Assembly: GCA_031290325.1 (NCBI GenBank)
Contig: JAITNU010000142.1
Span: 1 to 16,100 of the forward strand
Direction of reading: 5' to 3'
Source: Treponema sp.
GTDB lineage: Bacteria; Spirochaetota; Spirochaetia; Treponematales; Breznakiellaceae
Length of the DNA: 16,100 nt
The notes under the pieces are model-generated. The model saw only the letters and a list, made by a program, of their open reading frames with translations, was not told where the DNA came from and made no database searches. Every line of letters begins with the position of its first letter. Within the stretch, counting starts at the first letter, position 1. A program made the position numbers and the translations under genes. Positions 6,178 through 14,794 of this stretch are shown piece after piece.

Positions 6178-9100
6178 ATGTTCAAATCCCTCGCCGGTCT
6201 TTTCAGCTCACTAGTAACCCTCATCCGGGACAGCCTCTTGGCGAAGATCATCCTGGTTATTGTGCTGCTGATCCTGGTGCTGCTCATTGTCGTACCCCTG
6301 ATTCGGAAAATGCGGCGGAAACGCATCAAGGAAAAAGAAACCCAGGACATCATGCAGGACCTCAAGGTATGGCGGCATCTTTCCCAACTGGTCAAAGGCG
6401 GGGATGAGCATACCAAAGCCAAGCAGATACTCTCGGACAGCATCGCCCGGATCAATGAGCTGTTGAAACGGGGATTCACCCTTGCAGTGGAGCATGCACA
6501 GGGACTGTACCGGGTTCCCTGGTACATACTGTTGGGAGAACCCCGGTCAGGTAAATCCTCATTATTGCGGGACAGTGAGCTGGAACTGATCCCTTCTACC
6601 GAAGAGAAGGCCATTGCTTCTGATAATGAGGGCAAGAGCAGCCTGCCGGTGCGAATGTGGCTGGGGACCAAGGCGGTGATCTACGATGTGAGCGGCAGGG
6701 TCTTTTTTGACCGCTGGCTCGATGGCAGCAGCGCCGAGTGGAGTTACATTGTCAGGGAGATCTGCCACAAACGCCGCCGCAAGCCCCTGAACGGCATCAT
6801 CCTGACGATTCCCGCAGATGCGCTCCTGGCGGACAGTGACAGCTTATCTCACAAGAAAGCGGTGCTCATGGCCAATGAACTGGGGTACCTATTACACGCC
6901 AGCGGTATGAGTCTGCCCTGTTATGTGATCGTAACCAAGCTCGATATGGTGAACGGGTTCAGAGAGTACACCGGGGGTATCCGGGGGGAATTACGGCATC
7001 AGATACTGGGCTTTGAAAATGGCTCCTCCCTGTATGAGGAAGAACCTTTCAAAGTATTCTGGGAAGGGCTTCTGGAACGGCTGCGTCTGGGGGCTAAACA
7101 GATACTTTCACTGGCAAACCCTGGGAGTACAAACCGCATGGACGTAACTGGCAAGGTCTATGTGTTCCCGGAAAATTTCGCGGCCCTCTACGCGAATCTG
7201 GATATTTACCTCTCGGTCCTCTTCAGTGCGGATAACTTTCACGGTACCAGAAACACGGTTTTTGAAGGGATCTCCTTCACCGCTGCCACGGATATAGGGC
7301 TTTCCTTTAGTCCGGGCCTCGCCGCCCTGGGAGGGCAAAAGACCGAGGATCTGGTGATCCCTGGTACAGCACCTTCCCATACCCAGGGGTACTTTATCCG
7401 GGACATGCTGCACCGCTGGGTCTTCAACCCTTCTCCCCACGCGGTGTTTACCGGAAAAGAGCTGATACGGCGGCATATCCCCGGGTACATCTTATGCGGG
7501 TTCCTGGTCCTCACTGGTGCCGGCTGGGTTGTAGCGGCGCACGTCAATCCTAACAAGCTCGGAGCTGCCCTGTCCCAGGTAATCGCCTATTACGATTCCC
7601 TGAATGTCCTTTTGAAGAAGGGGACTCCCTTTGAGTCCGCCCTCCTCAAACGGGATAGGGATAACAACTATATGCTGAACGAGGACCCTATTGCCGGTGA
7701 GCTGATGTCCTCCCGGGTACAGTTCTATTTCAACGCGGTGAGCTACCGGGATATGCCCCTCAAGCCACCCTTTGGCTTCTGGCTTTCCGATGTCCTGGTT
7801 TTTGGTTTCGGGCCAAACATGGGGTATAAGGATCGGGTGTACATTACCAACCAGTTGTACGGCACCATGATCAGAACCCCGGTGATTAAAAGCATGGGAA
7901 CCAGGCTTATCGAACAGGAATACGAACCGGTGGTGCTTGACCGGAAACTGCGCTCGGCGATCCATTCTTTTACTCTGCTGAACGAGTTAAAAAAAGCGGA
8001 TCTCCAGCAGGTATTCACCTCAAACCGGTTCAACCTCGACCCGATGATCCGGTATCTCATGCCGGAACTTTCAGGCAACGCGCTGGATCTGTTGAACAGT
8101 TATATACCCAAGTATGATCGGAAGTATTCTTTTACCATGGATACCAACTATATCTATTCCGATGATTTTGTGAAAGCCGATCAAGGGGCAATAAACATCA
8201 TCCTTTCTGCGTGGCAGCGTTCCGCGGTGTATCCTGATTCACTCTATGGAAAAATCAAACGGCTCATCATTATTTCAGAGGAGATTGTGGCCAATTATGC
8301 GGAAATGAGCGATATGTTAATCCGTATAAACAACGTGGTGTTGTTTAATGATGTGCAGGTCGCCGTGTATGACTGGAAGAACCTGATCGCACGGCAGGAA
8401 AGCCTTGTCAATCTGGGGCGTACCCTTTTTGATGAAATCAGAACAGTCCTGGTTTTGGTGAACATTCCGGTGGGTTTTACGAAGCAGGAGGGAAGCGCTG
8501 ATCCTTTTGGGGATAATCTTATCACGAACTATCTGTTCAACGACATTGTCATCAACTATGCGGTTAAAGAGTACACTGCCCTTTTTAATGAGGATATGGA
8601 TTTTGTAACAGAAAAGCTCAACAACCGCGAGGGCGCAGGTCAGGGGACCGGGGAACCGGGGGCAGTTATGGCGTTGCGGAATGAATTTTCCAGGAATCTG
8701 CGGGGTGAGCTTGAGCACTTGCAGTTGATTGCCCGAACCTTGCGAGACAATGAATTCCTGTCAAAAAAGATGGAAGACGGTAAAGATTCAGAATCCCTGT
8801 TTCTGGTGGTTGAAAAGCTGGTGCATCTCGCTTCCGCCATTGAGATACCAACTCCGGACAGTATCAGACAAGCTGATTTTGAAACCAACTGGCAGAAAGG
8901 TCAGTACAATATTGACACGGCCCTGGATGCCTATAACACCTATACTAAGGCTTATAAGGAAAATGAAAAAGTCGCCATCATGATTGCCAATGCCCGGAAC
9001 ATGCTGCTGGCACAGGCATATATCAACCGATACCTCGTGTTTGATACGGCTCTTTCTTTTCTGAGAACCAGTGAGGTAAACATTGCAACAGTGGTGGAAA

Positions 9101-10542
9101 CCAGATCGCCTGACAACAATCTCTTCTCTTTTTCCGGTAACACCATTCAAAGTTCTATTGGTGGGCTGCGGTATAATAAAAGCTACGATCCCCGGGTCGT
9201 GAAGCGGATCATCGACGACATCGTTACCTTTGCCAATCTCTTTACCCAAGAGGCGGATCAGAATGAACTGCCGAAATTTTTGCGGAATAAAGACCGGTCC
9301 CTCTATGATACCCAGGGGTTCAGGAACTATCTTGGCAAATATATCAGTTACTGGGGTATGTATCCTGATACCGCTTATATTCCCGTTTCCCGGTGGAGTG
9401 AATTTAAAGACCGGACAGCCCAGTACAAACCCTATCAGATCAATACGGTGCTCCAGGATCTGTACGTGAAGAGCGTTGAATTTTTAACGAATATCAATGA
9501 CATCACCCTCTCCGCGAATTTGATGAGCAGTAAAAACAGCGCCATCGCGTTCCTGAATGACCGGATCAGCTTGTTATCCGAGTTCATGAGTACCGACGCG
9601 GATCGGATGCTTTCCGCCTGGGATCTGCTCTTGTCTGATCCCGAAGGGGCCTTTAAGATACTACGGCAGGTATCGAATCAGGAAGTGAAAGAATCCTATA
9701 TGACCGTGTATTCGGGAAAAAAGGAAGTCCGCATCGGCTGGTGGGATGATTTTATCATGAATGGGATTAACATCTTATCGAATAATTTCATTCAACTGCG
9801 CCTCCAGGAGTTTGCAGGTAAAGCGGATCAATTGCGGGCCTTCCCCCTCTGCGCCGACGCGCCGGTACAGACGGCTTTGTCCCTGGCGGACATGGAAGAC
9901 ATCGCTGCCCTGTTCGGCGATATGGGCGCGGCTCAGACCCAGGAAGAACAGGCCGATACCACGGTGGTGCAAGAGACGATACATCCCAATCTCTTTAAAG
10001 GTGCGATGGTTCAACAGTGGGCGCAGACCCTGTACCGGTTTGCAGCAACGGTTACAAACCAGCAAAAACCGCTGGTATGGACCCTTGCGCAGCCGCCTGT
10101 GGCGGTACAAAGCACCCTGGCTGGCAGGGAACGCTTACTGGCGGTCAACCGCTTCCGGTATGTGGAGGTTGCAACCCTTGAGAAACAGCCCAAGCGTTTC
10201 AGCACTTACATGAATCAGTCCTTTACCTTGACCCAGGGTAGCCCGGTGGATTCAGGGATTACCTTAAAATTTTACAAAACTTCGGGGGATAAAGAACCGG
10301 CAATACAGCTTGCCTATGAAAATCCCTGGTCGATTTTTACCCTCTACTTACATCAAGACGCCATAACCGATGAAGAAGGGCACACTTATATCCCCATCCT
10401 CTTTGAGGATCGACAGGGAAAGTACGTTTACTATGTGGAAGTACGCTTCAGCCAAGAGCTTCCCAAGCCGGATGCCTGGTATACCCAGCGTACCTGGCCC
10501 GCGGTTAAAGTAGTGAACGGCGGAGTTACCGGAAGCCGTTGA
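6178..10542 (+). CDS. tssM: T6SS inner-membrane protein TssM (IcmF family)
   Basis: TssM spans the inner membrane and periplasm, linking TssL to TssJ and forming the core of the secretion channel. At 1454 residues it is longer than the usual 1100-1300. One hydrophobic helix occupies residues ~20-42, followed by a strongly basic stretch. The cytoplasmic GTPase-like domain shows a complete P-loop GEPRSGKS (120-127), a DxxG-type DVSG (170-173) and VTKLD (252-256, the NKxD-like element of the family). A second membrane helix lies at ~437-457 (YILCGFLVLTGAGWVVAAHV). The remaining ~1000 residues are the periplasmic helical IcmF-related part, ending in a beta-rich domain (~1375-1454, with YENPWSIFTLYLH) that normally contacts TssJ. 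The ATG has GGAG eight bases upstream. An in-frame stop just before it (the tssL TAA) rules out a longer N-terminus. The intact P-loop suggests nucleotide binding. Confidence 0.95.
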   Translation: MFKSLAGLFSSLVTLIRDSLLAKIILVIVLLILVLLIVVPLIRKMRRKRIKEKETQDIMQDLKVWRHLSQLVKGGDEHTKAKQILSDSIARINELLKRGFTLAVEHAQGLYRVPWYILLGEPRSGKSSLLRDSELELIPSTEEKAIASDNEGKSSLPVRMWLGTKAVIYDVSGRVFFDRWLDGSSAEWSYIVREICHKRRRKPLNGIILTIPADALLADSDSLSHKKAVLMANELGYLLHASGMSLPCYVIVTKLDMVNGFREYTGGIRGELRHQILGFENGSSLYEEEPFKVFWEGLLERLRLGAKQILSLANPGSTNRMDVTGKVYVFPENFAALYANLDIYLSVLFSADNFHGTRNTVFEGISFTAATDIGLSFSPGLAALGGQKTEDLVIPGTAPSHTQGYFIRDMLHRWVFNPSPHAVFTGKELIRRHIPGYILCGFLVLTGAGWVVAAHVNPNKLGAALSQVIAYYDSLNVLLKKGTPFESALLKRDRDNNYMLNEDPIAGELMSSRVQFYFNAVSYRDMPLKPPFGFWLSDVLVFGFGPNMGYKDRVYITNQLYGTMIRTPVIKSMGTRLIEQEYEPVVLDRKLRSAIHSFTLLNELKKADLQQVFTSNRFNLDPMIRYLMPELSGNALDLLNSYIPKYDRKYSFTMDTNYIYSDDFVKADQGAINIILSAWQRSAVYPDSLYGKIKRLIIISEEIVANYAEMSDMLIRINNVVLFNDVQVAVYDWKNLIARQESLVNLGRTLFDEIRTVLVLVNIPVGFTKQEGSADPFGDNLITNYLFNDIVINYAVKEYTALFNEDMDFVTEKLNNREGAGQGTGEPGAVMALRNEFSRNLRGELEHLQLIARTLRDNEFLSKKMEDGKDSESLFLVVEKLVHLASAIEIPTPDSIRQADFETNWQKGQYNIDTALDAYNTYTKAYKENEKVAIMIANARNMLLAQAYINRYLVFDTALSFLRTSEVNIATVVETRSPDNNLFSFSGNTIQSSIGGLRYNKSYDPRVVKRIIDDIVTFANLFTQEADQNELPKFLRNKDRSLYDTQGFRNYLGKYISYWGMYPDTAYIPVSRWSEFKDRTAQYKPYQINTVLQDLYVKSVEFLTNINDITLSANLMSSKNSAIAFLNDRISLLSEFMSTDADRMLSAWDLLLSDPEGAFKILRQVSNQEVKESYMTVYSGKKEVRIGWWDDFIMNGINILSNNFIQLRLQEFAGKADQLRAFPLCADAPVQTALSLADMEDIAALFGDMGAAQTQEEQADTTVVQETIHPNLFKGAMVQQWAQTLYRFAATVTNQQKPLVWTLAQPPVAVQSTLAGRERLLAVNRFRYVEVATLEKQPKRFSTYMNQSFTLTQGSPVDSGITLKFYKTSGDKEPAIQLAYENPWSIFTLYLHQDAITDEEGHTYIPILFEDRQGKYVYYVEVRFSQELPKPDAWYTQRTWPAVKVVNGGVTGSR

Positions 10543-10575
10543 CTAAAAATTCGTCATCAGCTTTGATTTGAGGTA

Positions 10576-10604
10576 TTGACATAGGTGAATAAACTGATTA
10601 AGTT
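10576..10604 (+). promoter_or_regulatory. Tentative promoter in the tssM-chemoreceptor gap
   Basis: The 127-base gap 10543-10669 holds no gene. A perfect -35 hexamer TTGACA lies at 10576-10581, with TAAGTT 17 bases later as a poor -10. A better -10 (TATATT, 10639-10644) lacks a -35 at the right distance. I see no sigma28-type element (GCCGATAA). A short imperfect hairpin from AACGG (10516) to CCGTT (10540) at the end of tssM lacks a T-run. Some promoter is expected here because the gene type and base composition change, but its exact position is uncertain. Confidence 0.25.
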
Positions 10605-10669
10605 TAAGGAGAAGGGGGTAATTTAAAAATAATGTCAGTATATTCGAGAGAGGAGTTAAAGAACAAAAG

Positions 10670-12997
10670 ATGTCTAAGTTTAGATTTAGCAAGATTAGAA
10701 ATAATATTCTCGCCGTGATCTTGTCCACATCCCTGGGTGCCTTACTACTTTTGGGTGTTACCAGTATGGCGAGCATTTTTAATATGCGCAACATGTCAAT
10801 CGAACATAATTACCAACTGGGCAATACAGCAGCACAGAATAGCCAGGAAGCATTGAAGTCCCAGGTGCGGGAACAGCTTATGGGTCTCGCGCAGGATAAA
10901 GCCGCTCTTTCTGATGAAAAACTATCGGCCATACAGAATCAGACCAAAATGCTGGCCGATATGACTACCAATATTTATACTTATAAAAACCAATATGCAT
11001 CGAGGATGATTGATTATCTGCATCCCGATCAGGTGGGAACCACTGTTCCGCATATCAGAAGTGCGGAAGGTGTTCCCTTTGCTGCTATCCGGGATGAAGT
11101 CTACCTTGCGGCGAATGTGGTCGATATGCTGCGTCAGATTACGGTTACGGACATGGGCATTACCACAAGCTATATCGGCGGGGAAACAGGATACTTCATT
11201 GACGTGGAACAGGCCGCGCCCGGCCCGGCCTTCAGGACAAATTACGACGCCCGCAGTCGTGCATGGTACATCAAGGCCAAAGCAAAAGATGGTCTCACCT
11301 GGTCTGATATTTTTGCCGATGCTTCAGGCAGAGGCGTCAGTATCTCTTGTGCTATGCCTTTTTACGATCACTCGAATGGCAGGCATGTATTTAAAGGAGT
11401 AGCCGCAAATGGAACGGTCTTGTCAGAAAACGTAAACAAGATTATTGATTCGACCAAAATCGGTAAAACCGGTTATGCCTTCCTGCTCGACGAGACGGGG
11501 CACGTCATCGTTACCCCAAAGAGTACGAGCATCACCACCGACAATGCCGGTAATATCATTCGTGAAAATTATTTACAGAGCAACAATGTATCCCTTAGAA
11601 AGCTTGCCCAGCAAATGGTGAACCGTGAGAGTGGTATCATGGAACTGGAGATGGATGGCACGGTGGTGTATGTTGCCTTTCACCCGCTTTCCACGATTGA
11701 CTGGAGTCTCGGCGTGGTTGTTCCCATTAACGAGGTGATCGCCCCGGCAATACTCATACAGCAGGGTATTTTGTCCCTCACCCAAACCTCAATCGCTGGG
11801 ATCGATCATGCTATTTTAATGATTATTCTGGTTGTGGTGGTGGTTATCGTCTTCGCGACACTTATAACCATTTTCCTGGCCCTCCGCTTATCAAATAGTC
11901 TTACCACTCCCATACAAGAGGTTGAGCATGCGGCAGAGGCCTTGGCGGACATGGATTTTAACGTTACGATTAAAAGCTTGAGGATTGACGAAATTGGGAA
12001 GTTGCAGAGGGCGTTGTTAAAAATACGGGACAATCTGTGCAAGAACTTTGAGGAACTGAATGCCCATCTTTCAAAGATAACCGATACCAGTAAAAATCTG
12101 AACGCAACCATAGCGCGATCTTCCGATGACCTGGGAATCATCACCGGTAATATGAATACGATAGAGACAAAGACAGGTGCACAGATGAAATCTGTAGAGC
12201 AGACATCGGATTCCGTAAAAGACATTATTACCCATATTAATTCCCTCAACAAAGCGGTACAGACCCAGGCGGCCCATATCACCGAATCCTCAGCGGCGAT
12301 AGAACAAATGGTAGCGAATATCGCATCGATCCGTTTGATTGTAAACGACACCAGTATCATAACCAACACGCTCAGTACTTCCTCGGAGGGAGGGCGTAAA
12401 ACCCTGCTCAAACTGGTAGATGAGTTAAAGAGAATCCAGGAACGGGCGGCGGCCCTGGAAAACGCGAACGGTACCATAGCAAACATCGCGGCACAAACCA
12501 ATATTCTTGCTATGAACGCGGCCATAGAAGCAGCCCACGCCGGAGAATTGGGCAGGGGCTTTGCGGTAGTGGCAGGGGAAGTCCGCAAGCTGGCGGAACT
12601 TTCAGCCAAGGAATCGAATTCCATTGCCACGGAAATAAAAGGCATGGGGCAGGATATCGACGGGATAACCAAGGTTTCCGATGAGACCGTTGGTACCATG
12701 GATAAGATATTTGCAGGCATTAACACCATGGGTTCATCTTTTGCGGTGGTGACTAACGCGGTGGAAGAACAAACGACTGGGGGAAGCCAGATACTCACCG
12801 CCTTACAAATCATCCAGGAGACGACTGCCCAGGTACGGGATGGGACCGGGGCGATACACCAGGAAAGCAGCATAATTCATCAGGAGATTGAAAAGCTTGA
12901 GAAGTTATCCCAGGAGGTAACTAAGCGGGTGCATGAAGTACGCCTTGTAAGCGCCCATATTGCCGAATCCCTGGAAAACGCGAAACGGGGTCTATAA
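10670..12997 (+). CDS. Methyl-accepting chemotaxis protein with dCache sensor and HAMP
   Basis: This is a transmembrane chemoreceptor that would signal through CheW/CheA. In its 775 residues, membrane helix 1 is at ~12-36 and a large extracytoplasmic double-Cache-type domain at ~37-378. That domain includes the NYDARSRAWY motif at 191-200 and a second lobe with KIGKTGYAFLLDETGHVIV. Membrane helix 2 is at ~381-405 (ILVVVVVIVFATLITIFLAL), followed by HAMP at ~405-458. The signalling domain has the near-invariant hairpin tip starting at N605 (QTNILAMNAAIEAAHAGE, then GRGFAVVAGEVRKLA). No CheR-tethering pentapeptide is seen at the C-terminus. The ATG at 10670 has AGGAG 14 bases upstream, longer than ideal, but no alternative in-frame start lies nearby. 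The ligand cannot be read from sequence. The stop is four bases before the MATE gene. Confidence 0.93.
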   Translation: MSKFRFSKIRNNILAVILSTSLGALLLLGVTSMASIFNMRNMSIEHNYQLGNTAAQNSQEALKSQVREQLMGLAQDKAALSDEKLSAIQNQTKMLADMTTNIYTYKNQYASRMIDYLHPDQVGTTVPHIRSAEGVPFAAIRDEVYLAANVVDMLRQITVTDMGITTSYIGGETGYFIDVEQAAPGPAFRTNYDARSRAWYIKAKAKDGLTWSDIFADASGRGVSISCAMPFYDHSNGRHVFKGVAANGTVLSENVNKIIDSTKIGKTGYAFLLDETGHVIVTPKSTSITTDNAGNIIRENYLQSNNVSLRKLAQQMVNRESGIMELEMDGTVVYVAFHPLSTIDWSLGVVVPINEVIAPAILIQQGILSLTQTSIAGIDHAILMIILVVVVVIVFATLITIFLALRLSNSLTTPIQEVEHAAEALADMDFNVTIKSLRIDEIGKLQRALLKIRDNLCKNFEELNAHLSKITDTSKNLNATIARSSDDLGIITGNMNTIETKTGAQMKSVEQTSDSVKDIITHINSLNKAVQTQAAHITESSAAIEQMVANIASIRLIVNDTSIITNTLSTSSEGGRKTLLKLVDELKRIQERAAALENANGTIANIAAQTNILAMNAAIEAAHAGELGRGFAVVAGEVRKLAELSAKESNSIATEIKGMGQDIDGITKVSDETVGTMDKIFAGINTMGSSFAVVTNAVEEQTTGGSQILTALQIIQETTAQVRDGTGAIHQESSIIHQEIEKLEKLSQEVTKRVHEVRLVSAHIAESLENAKRGL

Positions 12998-13001
12998 GAG
13001 G

Positions 13002-14786
13002 ATGCGTGATACTCACCAGGAAGAGGGGCTGGTCTCTAATGATGTTTTTATCGGTAAGCTCATATACCGTTATTTGTTTCCTTCCATTATTGCCCTCTTG
13101 GGAATGCAGTCCAGCGGCTTTATCAATAGTGTGATTATCGGAAATCGCCTTGGCAGCGCGGGATTGAGTGTTGTATCCCTCGTGATGCCCTTAGTATTGG
13201 TGTATTACTCGATTGGTTCCCTGATAGGTGTAGGGGCATCCATCATTTCCGGTGCTGCCCTGGGTAGAGGCGATAAAGACCTCTGTGCCAAGGTATATAC
13301 CCTCTCCTATATTGTTGGGGTAGGAATCGGTGTACTCATGACGGTTCTGGGACTGTTCAATCTTGATCGGATAGTAACACTACTAGGTGCTGACCCGGAG
13401 AAGTTTGATCGTACCCGCAACTATGCGCGTTTTTTTATCGCAGGTGGTAGTAGTTGGTTGCTCTTATATATCCCCCTTAATTATCTCAGGGTTACCGGAA
13501 AGCCCAAACCTGCAATGAATATGTTACTATTATTGAGCTTCCTGAATGTTTCTGGGTGTGTGATTTTTGTCATGCTGTTGGACATGGGTATCAGCGGCAT
13601 GGCGCTTGCTTCGGTTACCAGTGCCACGTTCACCTTTGTCTTCGGTGTAATCTGTCTCAGGGATACGAATTCACCTCTCAAATTGCAGAATCCGGGCCGG
13701 GCGATCACACAGATAGTTACCATCGTTGCTGCCGGAAGCCCTTCAGCCCTGAACAATGTTTGCCGGGCGGTGCAAGTCTTAAGCATGAACATCCTGATTG
13801 TCAGAATGGGCGCTGGTATTTTCCTCCCCAGTTACTCGCTGGTATCTGCGGTTTCCGATTTTTTATTGGCGGTTACCCTTGGCATATCCCAGCCTATGCT
13901 CCCCTTGGTTGGCATTTCTTTTGGAGAAAAAGATTTTCGTAGTATCAGGATTATTCTTAAAAAATCCCTGATTTTAGGAAACAGTATCATAGGCATCTGC
14001 GCTCTTTTGGTGCTCTTTGGCAGTAAAAAAATAGGTCTCATTTTTGGACTTCAAGACGGTGATATTTTCCAAAATGCCGCCCGTGGTTTACTTTTCTTTG
14101 CCTGCAGCATCAATCTTGCCTTCATTAACAATATGATTTTTAATTTTTTTAACGCTACTCACCGTGTCGCCCTTGCCAATATGATTGTTGTTTCCCGGCT
14201 GGTTTTGTTTATGGTCATCCCCGTATGGCTGCTGTTCCCATTCACTGGTATCAATGCAGTGTGGATAAGTATAGTTTTTACTGAAGCTGCGACCCTTGGT
14301 GTTGCTTTTCTGGTAACAAGCATACTGCATACCAAAAACCACCGTCTTTCCCGGTTTTTGCTCCTGGACAGTACCCTTATTGAAAATAGCCCTGTCATTG
14401 ACTTTTCCGTGAAAAACACCGTGGAAGATGTGGATACTGCGTCGAGCAGGATTTCCGGTTTTTGTGAAGAAAATGAATTGTCGCCTAAAAAGGCTATGCA
14501 TATCAGTCTTGCTATTGAAGAGATGCTTATAATGGTAAATGAATATTCTCTGCGGAAAGATAAGATCGAATATACGGATGTGCGTATCATGATTACCGGA
14601 GAACGTATCACAATGAGAATCCGGGCTTCGGGAAAACATTTTAATCCCGTGGAATACTACTACGAAAACAAAGACACTGAAGCAGGGGCAAGTCAAACAC
14701 TGGGGATTGCGATGATCCTGAAAATGGCGCAAAGTGTCGAATACGAGGAAACCTTCGGGGTGAATAATTTAATTATTGCAATATAA
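13002..14786 (+). CDS. MATE-family transporter fused to an RsbW-like ATPase domain lacking key residues
   Basis: This is a 594-residue fusion. Residues ~15-450 form the twelve-helix MATE/MOP-type transporter, beginning YLFPSIIALLGMQSSGFINS and showing two six-helix halves. From ~460 a soluble domain has the fold pattern of RsbW/SpoIIAB-type HATPase_c_2 proteins: HISLAIEEML at 500-509, the strand-turn IRASGKHFNP at ~540-549 and the closing TLGIAMILKMAQSVEYEETFG. Two usual ATP-site residues appear changed: the N-box Asn of ExxxN aligns with M511, and the Asp of the DxG box aligns with A542. The domain may therefore be a non-catalytic sensor or protein-binding module. I chose the ATG at 13002, four bases after the chemoreceptor stop. 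A TTG at 12960 inside the receptor gene is unnecessary, though the ribosome site at 13002 is itself mediocre. Substrate is unknown; MATE proteins usually export cations or drugs using Na+ or H+. Confidence 0.85.
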   Translation: MRDTHQEEGLVSNDVFIGKLIYRYLFPSIIALLGMQSSGFINSVIIGNRLGSAGLSVVSLVMPLVLVYYSIGSLIGVGASIISGAALGRGDKDLCAKVYTLSYIVGVGIGVLMTVLGLFNLDRIVTLLGADPEKFDRTRNYARFFIAGGSSWLLLYIPLNYLRVTGKPKPAMNMLLLLSFLNVSGCVIFVMLLDMGISGMALASVTSATFTFVFGVICLRDTNSPLKLQNPGRAITQIVTIVAAGSPSALNNVCRAVQVLSMNILIVRMGAGIFLPSYSLVSAVSDFLLAVTLGISQPMLPLVGISFGEKDFRSIRIILKKSLILGNSIIGICALLVLFGSKKIGLIFGLQDGDIFQNAARGLLFFACSINLAFINNMIFNFFNATHRVALANMIVVSRLVLFMVIPVWLLFPFTGINAVWISIVFTEAATLGVAFLVTSILHTKNHRLSRFLLLDSTLIENSPVIDFSVKNTVEDVDTASSRISGFCEENELSPKKAMHISLAIEEMLIMVNEYSLRKDKIEYTDVRIMITGERITMRIRASGKHFNPVEYYYENKDTEAGASQTLGIAMILKMAQSVEYEETFGVNNLIIAI

Positions 14787-14794
14787 GAGGAACA

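Noticed and set aside
10516..10540. Terminator hairpin at the end of tssM (AACGG ... CCGTT)
   Set aside because: The stem is interrupted, lies within the coding sequence and is not followed by a T-run.
10598..10625. Sigma28 (flagellar/chemotaxis) promoter before the chemoreceptor
   Set aside because: TTAAGTTT resembles the -35 part, but no GCCGATAA-like element follows at the proper distance.
11806..12873. Long minus-strand open frame (355 codons) opposite the chemoreceptor signalling domain
   Set aside because: The plus-strand protein is an unmistakable MCP with HAMP and hairpin tip. The antisense frame is Ser/Ala-rich, without a ribosome site or family motif, and is explained by codon bias of the coiled coil.
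12960..13001. TTG-initiated longer version of the MATE gene overlapping the chemoreceptor
   Set aside because: The extra 14 residues lie entirely inside the MCP end and are not needed for the first MATE helix. The ATG at 13002 directly follows the MCP stop.
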